In this document: positions 33,565 to 41,711 of the stretch, one piece after another
How the letters are laid out: every line of letters starts with the position of its first letter
Position numbering within the stretch: position 1 is the first letter of the stretch
Assembly: GCA_963734025.1 (NCBI GenBank)
Contig: CAVTFR010000017.1
Coordinates: 186,001-250,000, forward strand
Length of the DNA stretch: 64,000 nt
Direction: 5' to 3'
DNA from: JACVRW01 sp963734025
GTDB lineage: Bacteria; Actinomycetota; Thermoleophilia; Solirubrobacterales; Thermoleophilaceae
Made by a program: the position numbers and the translations under genes
The notes under the pieces: model-generated
What the model was told of the DNA's origin: nothing
What the model saw: only the letters and a program-made list of their open reading frames with translations
Databases searched by the model: none

Positions 33565-35159
33565 CGCTCGCGCTCGCCCACGGATTCGGCTACCGCTACC
33601 CGGACGGGCCCGGCCCCGCGCTCGAGGACATCTCGGTCGAGCTCGAGCCGGGCACCTTCACGGTCCTCGCCGGGGTCTCCGGCTCAGGGAAGTCGACGCT
33701 CCTGCGCGCGCTCTGCGGGCTCGTGCCGCACTTCCACGGCGGCGAGGCGAACGGCGAGCTGCGCGTTGGGGGCCTCGACGTGCGCGAGCACGGCCCCGGC
33801 GAGCTCGCCGCCGTCTGCGGGACGGTCTTCCAAGAGCCCGAGAGCCAGGTCGTGATGAGCGGAGTGCGCGCAGAGCTCGAGCTGCCGCTCGAATACCGGC
33901 GCGAGTCCGCCGCCTCGATGGCACGGGCCGTGGAGGAGACGGCGCTCGCGCTCGGCGTCGCGCACCTGCTGGAGCGCCGCACCGACACTCTCTCGGGCGG
34001 CGAGCTCCAGCGCGTCGCGATCGCCGCGGCGATGGTCCACCGTCCGGCGCTGCTCCTGCTGGACGAGCCGACCTCGCAGCTCGACCCCGTGGCGGGCGAC
34101 GAGCTCGTCTGGCTGCTGCGGCGCCTGAACGAGGACTTCGGCACGGCGGTCGTGATGGCCGAGCACCGGCTCGAGCGCTGCCTGCCCGCCGCCGACCGCG
34201 TGATCGCGATGGAGGGCGGCCGCGTCGTATGTGACTCGACGCCGGCAGGCTTCCTCGCCTGGGCGAGCGCCGCGGCGCCGGCGCTCGAGACCCCGGCCGC
34301 GCGCCTGTTCTCGCTCGCCGGGCTCGGCCCGCCGCCGGTGACGGTCAAGGAAGCGCGCGCCGGGCTGGCCCGGGCCGGCGGGGTCCTGCCCGCTCGCCCC
34401 GAGGCGGAGACGACCACACGGCGGCGGCGGTTGCCGTGGCGGCGCGAGCGCGCGTCCGCGTTGTCGCTGCGCGGCGTCTGGGTCGAGGTCGAGGACGGGC
34501 CGGTGGTGCTCCGCGCGATCACGCTCGCGCTGGCGCCGGGGGAGCGGGTGGCGCTGATGGGCCGGAACGGCGCCGGCAAGAGCACGCTGCTCAGGGTCGC
34601 CAAGGGGCTCGCCGAGCCGAGCCGGGGCCGCGTCGAACGCGGGGGAGAGGTTGCCTTCCTGCTGCAGAACCCGGGCGACTACCTGATCCACGACCACGCG
34701 GTCGACGACGCGGGCCCGGACGGGCTGCTGAACGCGGGCCTCGCCGGGCGCGGGGAAGCGAACCCGCGCGACCTCTCGGGCGGCGAGCGGCAGCGGCTGG
34801 CGCTCGAGGTCGTGCTGTCGGGGTCGCCCGCCGCCGCCGTTTTGCTCGACGAGCCGACTCGCGGCATGGACCGCGTCCACCAGGACCAGCTGACCGCGCG
34901 CATCCACCAGCTCGCGGGCGCCGGCGCGGCGGTCGTGGTCGCGACCCACGACACGGAGTTCACAGCGGCCTTCGCTGACCGGATCGTGCTCCTCGGCCAG
35001 GGCGAGCTGATCGCCGACGGGCCGCCGGCGGAGATCCTCGGCGGCGGCCGGCACTTCTCGACCCAGGTCGCGCGCGTGACCGACGGCGCGGCGCTGCTGC
35101 CCGAAGACGGTGCGACGACGCTGCTGCGACCGGCCCCGGTCGCGGAGGTCGCGCAATGA
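33561..35159 (+). CDS. ecfA: ECF transporter ATPase with two fused ABC domains (EcfA1-EcfA2)
   Basis: A 532-residue cytoplasmic ATPase with two complete ABC domains in one chain. Domain one has Walker A GVSGSGKST (about residue 37), Q-loop VFQEPESQV, signature LSGGELQR and Walker B ALLLLDEPTSQLD. Domain two has GRNGAGKST (about residue 336), QNPGDYLIHD, LSGGERQR and AVLLDEPTRGMD. In most ECF systems two separate proteins do this; a fusion is known in some actinobacteria. The VFQEPE/LLQNPGD Q-helix pair matches ECF ATPases. It powers uptake through EcfT and the S-component encoded downstream. Confidence 0.92.
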   Translation: MTLALAHGFGYRYPDGPGPALEDISVELEPGTFTVLAGVSGSGKSTLLRALCGLVPHFHGGEANGELRVGGLDVREHGPGELAAVCGTVFQEPESQVVMSGVRAELELPLEYRRESAASMARAVEETALALGVAHLLERRTDTLSGGELQRVAIAAAMVHRPALLLLDEPTSQLDPVAGDELVWLLRRLNEDFGTAVVMAEHRLERCLPAADRVIAMEGGRVVCDSTPAGFLAWASAAAPALETPAARLFSLAGLGPPPVTVKEARAGLARAGGVLPARPEAETTTRRRRLPWRRERASALSLRGVWVEVEDGPVVLRAITLALAPGERVALMGRNGAGKSTLLRVAKGLAEPSRGRVERGGEVAFLLQNPGDYLIHDHAVDDAGPDGLLNAGLAGRGEANPRDLSGGERQRLALEVVLSGSPAAAVLLDEPTRGMDRVHQDQLTARIHQLAGAGAAVVVATHDTEFTAAFADRIVLLGQGELIADGPPAEILGGGRHFSTQVARVTDGAALLPEDGATTLLRPAPVAEVAQ

Positions 35160-37024
35160 GCTGGCAGGCCTCGGCATTGCTTCTGCTCGCGCTCGCCGTC
35201 GCAGCCGGCTTCGGCTGGTACGAGCGCGAGAAGCCGCCTGCGCGCGTGCTCGCGCTGGTGGCGGCGCTCGCCGCGCTGGCCGTCGTCGGGCGGCTCGCGT
35301 TCGCGGCGATCCCGAACGTCAAGCCGACCACCGACATCGTCCTGTTCGCGGGCTACGCGCTCGGGGCGGTGCCGGGCTTCGTCGTCGGCGCCGTGACCGC
35401 GATCGTGTCGAACATCTTCCTCTCCCAGGGGCCGTGGACGATCTGGCAGATGGCCGGCTGGGGCGCGGTCGGCGTGGGCGGTGCGCTGGTCGCGCGCATG
35501 TTCCGGGGCCGTGAGCCGAACCGCTTCGTGCTGGCCGCGATCTGCGGCCTCGCGGGCCTTGCGTTCGGCGCCTGGATGGACGTGTACCAGTGGACGCTCG
35601 GCGCCCGCCAGGACCTCGACTCCTATCTCGTCGTTGCGGGCACCTCGCTGCCCTACAACGTCGCGCACGCGGTCGGCAACGTGGTCTTCTGCCTCCTGAT
35701 CGGCCCGGCGTTCCTGCGCGCGCTCGAACGCTACAGGCGCCGTCTCGAGGTGCGCTGGCTGCCTGCCGCGGCTACCGGCGCGGTCTTTCTCGTCGTGGCG
35801 CTTGCGCTCGTTCCCTCTGCAGCGGGCGCGGCGACGCCGAGCGAGCGGGCGGAGCGCTACCTGCTGGGTGCCCAGAACGCCGACGGCGGCTTCGGCGCGG
35901 CGCCCGGCCAGGCATCGAGCCCCCTCTACAGCGGCTGGACCGGCCTCGGGCTGGCCGCGGCGGGGCATAACGCGCGCGACATTGCGCGCCGCGGCGGGCG
36001 CTCGCTCGCAACCTATCTGCGGCGCGGCGCCGGACGGCTGCGCGACGTGGGGGAGATCGAGCGAACCGTGCTGCTGGTGAGAGCCGCGGGCCTCGACCCG
36101 CGTGACTTCGCCGGGCGCGACCTGATCGCGGAGATCGAGCGAAAGCGCCGCCAAGACGGGTCGATCTCGGGCTTCGTGAGCTACACGGCCTTCGGGATCC
36201 TGGCACTGCGCGCGGCGGCCGAGCCGGCCGGCGGCGCCACGATCCGCTGGCTCGCTCAGAGTCAGAACGAGGACGGCGGCTTCGGCGTGGCGCGCTCGTC
36301 CGCGAGCGACGCGGACATGACCGGAGCGGTGCTGCAGGCGCTCGCCGTCGTGGGGCGCGCGAAGAGCGGGGCGGCCCAGCGGGCGGTCGCATGGCTCCGC
36401 CGCAACCAGGGCAACGACGGAGGCTTCGCGCAGATGGCCGGCCGCAGCCCGAATTCGCAGTCGACCGCGTACGCCGTGCAGGGGCTGGTCGCCGTCGGGG
36501 CGGCGCGCGCCGCGGTCGGCCGCGCACTCTCGTATCTCGCCCGTCTGCAGCGCCGCGACGGCAGCATCGCGTACTCGGCGACGAGCTCGCAGACGCCGGT
36601 GTGGGTCACGGGCCAGGCGCTCGCGGCGCTCGAGCGCGCGCCGCTGCCGATTGCACCTGTCGCGCGAGTCGAGCGCGAGCCGCGCCGCAAGGCGGCGCCG
36701 GCCGCCGCCCCTGAGGCGCCGGCGCCCGCGGGGGCGGAAGCACCGGCGGAGCCGAAGCAAAACGAGGGACAGCCCAGCGGCGCGGGGTCGTCCTCCGCGC
36801 CATCCGACCCGCCGGTCGACGACCCGCTCGCAGCGGAGGATCCCGACACCACCACGGAGAGCCCGGAGCCGGGCAACGTCGCCTCGACGCTGCGCCTCGA
36901 CCCGCCCGACGACGGCGGCGGGGGCGTCTCGACCTGGCTCGTGGTGGCCGCGGTAGCCGGCACGCTCGGCCTGCTCTACCTGCTCCGGCGCCGCCTGCGC
37001 CGGTCGCCGCCCGCGCCGGGCTAG
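35156..37024 (+). CDS. ECF S-component fused to an extracellular alpha/alpha-toroid (prenyltransferase/squalene-cyclase repeat) domain with membrane anchor
   Basis: A 622-residue fusion. Residues 1-200 form a membrane S-component with AIPNVKPTTDIVLFAGYALG, SNIFLSQGPWTIWQMAGWG and TSLPYNVAHAVGNVVFCLL, similar to predicted cobalamin S-components (CblT-like). After another helix, residues 230-500 hold a toroid of repeated two-helix units marked by QNADGGFG, RRQDGSISGF, QNEDGGFG, RNQGNDGGFAQ and QRRDGSIAYS. A Pro/Ala/Glu-rich linker (500-590) and a final helix (WLVVAAVAGTLGLLYLL) with a basic tail follow. The toroid should face outside. Intrinsic factor and transcobalamin use such an alpha/alpha barrel to hold cobalamin, so this may be a tethered capture domain. 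The ligand is inferred from the riboswitch. Confidence 0.85.
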   Translation: MSWQASALLLLALAVAAGFGWYEREKPPARVLALVAALAALAVVGRLAFAAIPNVKPTTDIVLFAGYALGAVPGFVVGAVTAIVSNIFLSQGPWTIWQMAGWGAVGVGGALVARMFRGREPNRFVLAAICGLAGLAFGAWMDVYQWTLGARQDLDSYLVVAGTSLPYNVAHAVGNVVFCLLIGPAFLRALERYRRRLEVRWLPAAATGAVFLVVALALVPSAAGAATPSERAERYLLGAQNADGGFGAAPGQASSPLYSGWTGLGLAAAGHNARDIARRGGRSLATYLRRGAGRLRDVGEIERTVLLVRAAGLDPRDFAGRDLIAEIERKRRQDGSISGFVSYTAFGILALRAAAEPAGGATIRWLAQSQNEDGGFGVARSSASDADMTGAVLQALAVVGRAKSGAAQRAVAWLRRNQGNDGGFAQMAGRSPNSQSTAYAVQGLVAVGAARAAVGRALSYLARLQRRDGSIAYSATSSQTPVWVTGQALAALERAPLPIAPVARVEREPRRKAAPAAAPEAPAPAGAEAPAEPKQNEGQPSGAGSSSAPSDPPVDDPLAAEDPDTTTESPEPGNVASTLRLDPPDDGGGGVSTWLVVAAVAGTLGLLYLLRRRLRRSPPAPG

Positions 37025-37851
37025 CCGCCGAGCGCCCGGCCGATCAGCCGGTCCAGCACGCGCGCCGGGAGCACCTGCGCCACCACCGCGCGCTGCTTCG
37101 CCTCCTTGCCGATCACGTAGCGCGCCCGCGGGCGCGATGCGGTCAACACGCTGCCGATCAGCTCCGCCACGTCGCGCGCGGGGATGCCGCGGACCTGCTC
37201 GATCTTCACGGTCTCCTCGCGCATCGCGTCGCGTATGGGCCCGTAGAGCCGCTCGCCCTCTGGCGTCATCGCGCCGGCGAGCTCGTTCGCGAGCGCGTTG
37301 CCCTTCTTCCAGATCGGCGTCTTGACCCCGCCCGGCTCGATCACGATCACGTCCACGCCCTGAGGGCGCAGCTCGCGGCGGAGCGAGTCGCTGAAGCCCT
37401 CGAGGCCGAACTTCGACATCGCGTAGGCGCCGAGCAGCGGCAGCGCGACCCGGCCGCCGATCGAGCTGACGTTGACGATCCGCCCGCGGCCGCGGCGCAG
37501 CGCGGGAAGGAGCGCCTGGGTCACCGCCACCTGCCCGATCAGGTTGATCTCGAGCTGGTGCCGGAGCTGCTCGATCGGCAGGAACTCGATCGGCGCCGCC
37601 ACCGCGATGCCGGCGTTGTTGACGAGGCCGGCGAGCGCGTGCTCGCCGAGCTCGGCGCGGACGGCGTCGATCTGGGCCGCCTGCGTCACGTCGAGCATCA
37701 CCGAGCGAATCCCGCTGCGCCCGAGCCGCTCCGCGTCCTGGTGGCTGCGCACGCCGGCGAGCGGCTCAAAGCCGAGCTCGCGCAGGTGAAGGACCGTAGC
37801 CTCGCCGATCCCGGTGGAGGCGCCGGTCACGAGGACCGTCCCGGAGGCCAT
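37021..37851 (-). CDS. Short-chain dehydrogenase/reductase
   Basis: A 276-residue classical SDR. TGASTGIGEATVLHLRELG is at residues 9-27, NNAGIAVAAPIEFL about residue 97, and the catalytic Ser/Tyr/Lys appear in VNVSSIGGRVALPLLGAYAM and SKFGLEGFSDSLRREL. The LEINLIGQVAVTQALLP helix is typical. The substrate is unknown. Convergent with the S-component fusion gene (stops overlap by four bases) and divergent from the nitroreductase. Confidence 0.88.
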   Translation of the reverse strand: MASGTVLVTGASTGIGEATVLHLRELGFEPLAGVRSHQDAERLGRSGIRSVMLDVTQAAQIDAVRAELGEHALAGLVNNAGIAVAAPIEFLPIEQLRHQLEINLIGQVAVTQALLPALRRGRGRIVNVSSIGGRVALPLLGAYAMSKFGLEGFSDSLRRELRPQGVDVIVIEPGGVKTPIWKKGNALANELAGAMTPEGERLYGPIRDAMREETVKIEQVRGIPARDVAELIGSVLTASRPRARYVIGKEAKQRAVVAQVLPARVLDRLIGRALGG

Positions 37852-37885
37852 GCAGGCGGCACCCTATTCGCTAGCGTCGCTGCGA

Positions 37886-38395
37886 GTGGACGTCGACGAG
37901 GCAATCCGCACCCGGCGCACGCACAAGGCGTACGGCGCCGAGCCGGTCGCGCCGGGGACGCTCGACGAGCTCTTCGATCTGGCGCGCTGGGCACCGAACC
38001 ACCACGTCACCAACCCGTGGCGCTTCCGCGTCGTGGGCCCGGAGGCACTCGCGCGCCTGAAGGAGGCGGCGGGCGCCGAGGCAGCCGCCAAGCTGGACCG
38101 GGCGCCGACGCTGATCGTCGCGTCGGTGGTCATGGACCCCGACCCCGTGCAGTACGAGGAGGACCTGCTGGCCGGCGGGGTCGCGAGCTACATCGTGCTG
38201 CTCGGCGCGCACGCGCGCGGGCTCGGCGGCTACTGGCGCACTCCGGAGGTGCTGCGCCGTCCCGAGGGGCGCGCCGCCGTGGGAGTGGGGGAGGGCGAGC
38301 ACGTCCTCGGACTGCTTCATCTCGGCCACCCGCGCCAGGAGAAGGAGCCGCCGGGCAGGCTGCCGCCAGGCGAGTTCGTAACGTATCTGTCGTGA
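37886..38395 (+). CDS. Nitroreductase-family FMN oxidoreductase
   Basis: About 169 residues. The N-terminal FMN-binding RTRRTHKAYGAEPV, the helix FDLARWAPNHHVTNPWRF and the C-terminal LGGYWRTPEVLRRPEG and HLGHPRQEKEPPGR are the nitroreductase-family landmarks. It is NAD(P)H-dependent on quinones, nitro compounds or flavins. GTG 37886 is used; an ATG at 37850 lies exactly across the SDR start on the other strand, which would leave no promoter room. It is the first gene of the glpD/folP operon, with GTGA overlap to glpD. Confidence 0.82.
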   Translation: MDVDEAIRTRRTHKAYGAEPVAPGTLDELFDLARWAPNHHVTNPWRFRVVGPEALARLKEAAGAEAAAKLDRAPTLIVASVVMDPDPVQYEEDLLAGGVASYIVLLGAHARGLGGYWRTPEVLRRPEGRAAVGVGEGEHVLGLLHLGHPRQEKEPPGRLPPGEFVTYLS

Positions 38396-40050
38396 TCCCG
38401 CGCCCGGACGCCCTCGCCACGCTCGGGAGCGAGAGCTTCGACCTCGCGGTCGTGGGCGGGGGGATCACCGGGGCGGGCGTCGCGCTCGACGCCGCCTCGC
38501 GCGGCTACAGCGTCGCCCTTGTCGAGAAGGGCGACTTCGCCGCCGGCACTTCGAGCCGCTCCTCGAAGCTCGTGCACGGCGGGCTCCGCTACCTCCAGAA
38601 CTTCGACCTCGGCCTGGTCCGCGAGGCCCTGCTGGAGCGCTCGCTGCTCGTGGAGCTCGCGCCGCACCTCGTCAAACCGCTGCCGATGCTCGTGCCCGGC
38701 TTCGGCGGCAAGCGGCTCGACCGGAAGCTGGGGGTCGGCCTCAACATGTACGACGCGATGTCCTGGCGGCGTGGGCGCGAGGACGAGGAATGGAGTCCGG
38801 ACCGGCACCGGACGATCGATGGGGCGGAGACGCTCGAGCTGATCCCCGCCCTCGAGGGTCGCGAGCCGAGCTCCTCGTATCTCTTCTATGACTGCCAGAC
38901 GGACGACGTGCGGCTGGTCCTCACCGTGCTGGGAGAGGCGGAGCGCTTCGGGGCCGTGCTCGCGAACGGCTGCGAGGCGACCGGCCTCGTCGAGCGCGCC
39001 GGGCGCGCGGCGGGCCTCCTCGTGCGGGACACGGGGAGCGGTCGCGAGTTCGAGCTCAGCGCCGCGAACGTGGTGAACGCCACCGGCGTGTGGGCCGATC
39101 GGCTGCGCCCGGACGAGATCTACGGCGAGGAGGAGGTGCCGCGCATCCGCCCGAGCCGCGGCACGCACGTGATTCTCGCGCGCGAGGCGCTCGACGTGCG
39201 CGCGGGCGTGATCGTCCCGGCCGGCGAGCGGCGCACGGCCTTTGCGCTGCCCTGGCTCGGCCGGACGCTCATCGGTACGACGGACAACGACTACGAGGGC
39301 GAGCTCGAGCACGTGCCGCCCTCGGCGGCGGACGTCGAGTACCTGCTCGCGGCGGTCAACGGCTTCTTCGGCACGGCGCTCTCGCCCTCCGACCTGACCG
39401 GCGCCTACGCGGGCGTGCGGCCGCTGATCTCGACCGCCGACGCGAAGAAGTCCGTCGACATCTCACGCAGGGCCGAGCTCTACGAGACGAGCTCCGGGCT
39501 GGTGACGATTACGGGAGGCAAGCTCACGACCTGGAGGCGCATGGCGAAGATGGCAGTCGACCGGATCGTCGAGCGCGAGGGCCGCGAGGCGCCCTGCCGC
39601 ACGCACGAGATCCCGCTTGGCCAGCCCGTCGACGCGGCCAGTCTGCCGAAGGTCCAGTCCGTCGACGAGGACAGCCGCGCCCACCTGGCCACGCGCTACG
39701 GGCACGCGGCCCAGTTCGTCTTGCGGCTCGCCGAGGCGGCGCCGGAGCTCGGCAGGCGGATCAGCCCGGAGCTGCCGGACATCCTCGCCGAGGCGCCGTT
39801 TGCGGCCGCGCACGAGCAGGCGCGCACGCTTGGCGACGTGCTCCTGCGCCGCACGCGGCTCGGGCTGCTGGACGCGCGCGCCCTTACCGCTCCCGGCGCC
39901 GCCGGCCCGCGCGCGGTCGCCCGGGCGATGGGAGCCGAGCTCGGCTGGGACGACGCCCGCGTCGCGCGCGAGCTCGACGACTGGCGCGCGCTGGCGCGGG
40001 CCGAGGGGCTCGTCCTGGCGGCGCCTGCAGCCACCGGAGCGGCCGCGTGA
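38392..40050 (+). CDS. glpD: Aerobic glycerol-3-phosphate dehydrogenase
   Basis: A 552-residue FAD enzyme oxidising glycerol 3-phosphate to dihydroxyacetone phosphate at the membrane, passing electrons to quinone. The FAD dinucleotide motif is DLAVVGGGITGAGVALDAAS (about residue 19). GTSSRSSKLVHGGLRYLQNF is the strongly conserved GlpD signature. YLFYDCQTDDVRLVLTVLGE and TGGKLTTWRRMAKMAVD, then the C-terminal helical domain, complete it. GTG start overlaps the nitroreductase stop. It shares an operon with folate and diphosphoglycerate genes, all touching three-carbon phosphate metabolism except folP. Confidence 0.93.
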   Translation: MIPRPDALATLGSESFDLAVVGGGITGAGVALDAASRGYSVALVEKGDFAAGTSSRSSKLVHGGLRYLQNFDLGLVREALLERSLLVELAPHLVKPLPMLVPGFGGKRLDRKLGVGLNMYDAMSWRRGREDEEWSPDRHRTIDGAETLELIPALEGREPSSSYLFYDCQTDDVRLVLTVLGEAERFGAVLANGCEATGLVERAGRAAGLLVRDTGSGREFELSAANVVNATGVWADRLRPDEIYGEEEVPRIRPSRGTHVILAREALDVRAGVIVPAGERRTAFALPWLGRTLIGTTDNDYEGELEHVPPSAADVEYLLAAVNGFFGTALSPSDLTGAYAGVRPLISTADAKKSVDISRRAELYETSSGLVTITGGKLTTWRRMAKMAVDRIVEREGREAPCRTHEIPLGQPVDAASLPKVQSVDEDSRAHLATRYGHAAQFVLRLAEAAPELGRRISPELPDILAEAPFAAAHEQARTLGDVLLRRTRLGLLDARALTAPGAAGPRAVARAMGAELGWDDARVARELDDWRALARAEGLVLAAPAATGAAA

Positions 40051-40916
40051 TCCTGCGGCTGCGCGAGCGCACGCTGGACCTCACCGAGCCGGTCCTGATG
40101 GGGATCCTGAACGCTACGCCCGACTCGTTCTCGGACGAGCAGCGCCCGAAGCAGCCTGGCGAGCTGGCCGAGCGCGGCCTCGAGCTCGTCGAGGACGGCG
40201 CGGCGATCGTCGACCTCGGCGGCGAGTCGGGGCGCACGGACACGGTTGCCGTGACCGAGGAGGAGGAGGCCGCGCGCGTCGTGCCGCTTGTCGAGCGGCT
40301 CGCGGCAGCGGGCGTGCTGGTCTCGGTCGACACTTGGCGCGCTCCGGTGGCGCGGCGCGTGCTCACGGCCGGCGCGGCGATGATCAACGACGTGAGCGGC
40401 CTCGCCGACCCCGAGCTCGCGGACGCCTGCGCCGAGGCCGGCGCGGCGCTCGTCATCACCCATACGCTCACGCCGCCGAAGACCAAGGCCTTCCCCCCGT
40501 ACGACGACGTCGTGGAGGAGGTCGCCCGCTTCCTCGACGAGCGTGTCGAGCTGGCGCTCGCCCACGGTGTGGGCGAGGAGCGGCTCGTGCTCGATCCCGG
40601 CATCGACCTGGCGAAGACGCCGGCAGAGTCGGTGGAGCTCCTGCGCTCGCTGCCGCGGCTCGCCGAGCGCGGCCTGCCGCTGCTGCTCGCCGTGTCGCGC
40701 AAGGACTTCGTCGGCGCGCTCACCGGGCGCCCCCCGGCAGCGCGCGACGCGGGCACGCTGGCGGCCTTGGGCGCCGCCCTTCGTGGCGGCGCTCGGATCC
40801 TGCGTGTGCACGACGTCCCGGGCGCGCGCGACTACCTGAGCGTCCACGCGGCGCTCGAGGGCGGCGCCGACCGCTCGCTCGAGCTCGCCGAGGGCCTGCG
40901 CCGGGAGGCGATATGA
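40047..40916 (+). CDS. folP: Dihydropteroate synthase
   Basis: A 289-residue TIM-barrel enzyme making dihydropteroate from pterin pyrophosphate and p-aminobenzoate in folate synthesis. The pterin motif MGILNATPDSFSDEQRPKQP is at the N-terminus. IVDLGGESGRTDTV (normally DIGGESTRPG), VSVDTWRAPVARRVL, MINDVSGLADPELA and LAVSRKDFVGALTGR follow. The GRTDTV in place of the usual TRPG and the missing MHM motif (here ITHTLTPPKTKAF) are departures, so a related pterin-binding function is possible. GTGA overlap with glpD. Confidence 0.8.
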   Translation: MILRLRERTLDLTEPVLMGILNATPDSFSDEQRPKQPGELAERGLELVEDGAAIVDLGGESGRTDTVAVTEEEEAARVVPLVERLAAAGVLVSVDTWRAPVARRVLTAGAAMINDVSGLADPELADACAEAGAALVITHTLTPPKTKAFPPYDDVVEEVARFLDERVELALAHGVGEERLVLDPGIDLAKTPAESVELLRSLPRLAERGLPLLLAVSRKDFVGALTGRPPAARDAGTLAALGAALRGGARILRVHDVPGARDYLSVHAALEGGADRSLELAEGLRREAI

Positions 40917-41701
40917 GCACCGTCACGATCGCCCAGCTGTCCGACCTGCACTGCGGCTCGCCGCACTTCGTGCCGAGCCTGCTCGACCGGGCGCTCGTCG
41001 AGGTCAACGAGCTGGAGCCCGACGTCGTGATCATCTCCGGCGACCTCACCGGCGACGGCCTGCGCGGCGAGTTCCAGCTCGCAGCCGAGTACCTCGAGCG
41101 AATCGAGTGCGAGCGCCTGATCGTGATCCCGGGAAATCACGACTCGCGCAACGTCGGCTACGTCCACTTCGAGGAGCTGTTCGGCGACCGTCGGGCCGTG
41201 CTGCACCACGAGGGCGTCTCGATCGTCGCCGTCGACTCGACGGAGCCGGACCTCGACCACGGCGTGATAGGGCGCGGGCGCTATTCCTGGATCGTCGACC
41301 GCTTCCGCGAGCAGGAGGCGTTCCTGCGCATCTTCGTGCTCCACCACCACCTGCTACCGGTGCCGGGCACGGGCCGCGAGCGCAACGTCGTGCACGACGC
41401 CGGCGACACGCTCGAGTGCCTGCAGCGCGCGGACGTCCATATGGTGCTGTCGGGCCACAAGCACGTGCCCTACGCGTGGCGGCTCGAGAACCTCTTCGTG
41501 GTCAACGCCGGCACCGTCTCGACCACGCGCCTGCGCGGCAAGACGAAGCCCTGTTACAACCTGATCGAGGCATCCGAGGAGCGCGTGACCGTCTACCGCA
41601 AGTACCCGTTCCACGAGCAGGACGCGATCATCTCGTTCGACTCGCGCACCTTCGAGTACGAGAAGGACCAGGCGCTGCTCGGGGAGACGCAGCACGGCTG
41701 A
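40913..41701 (+). CDS. Calcineurin-like metallophosphoesterase
   Basis: A 262-residue phosphoesterase of the class III cyclic-nucleotide phosphodiesterase-like group (CpdA-type). Metal ligands are in order: QLSDLHCGS (DxH), VIISGDLTGDGL (GD), IVIPGNHDSRN (GNHD), FVLHHHLLPVP (H) and MVLSGHKHVPY (GHxH). No signal peptide. It overlaps folP by four bases (ATGA). Possible substrates are cyclic nucleotides or, given the next two genes, a cyclic phosphoglycerate; the latter is speculation from position only. Confidence 0.87.
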   Translation: MSTVTIAQLSDLHCGSPHFVPSLLDRALVEVNELEPDVVIISGDLTGDGLRGEFQLAAEYLERIECERLIVIPGNHDSRNVGYVHFEELFGDRRAVLHHEGVSIVAVDSTEPDLDHGVIGRGRYSWIVDRFREQEAFLRIFVLHHHLLPVPGTGRERNVVHDAGDTLECLQRADVHMVLSGHKHVPYAWRLENLFVVNAGTVSTTRLRGKTKPCYNLIEASEERVTVYRKYPFHEQDAIISFDSRTFEYEKDQALLGETQHG

Positions 41702-41711
41702 GCCTGGGCCG

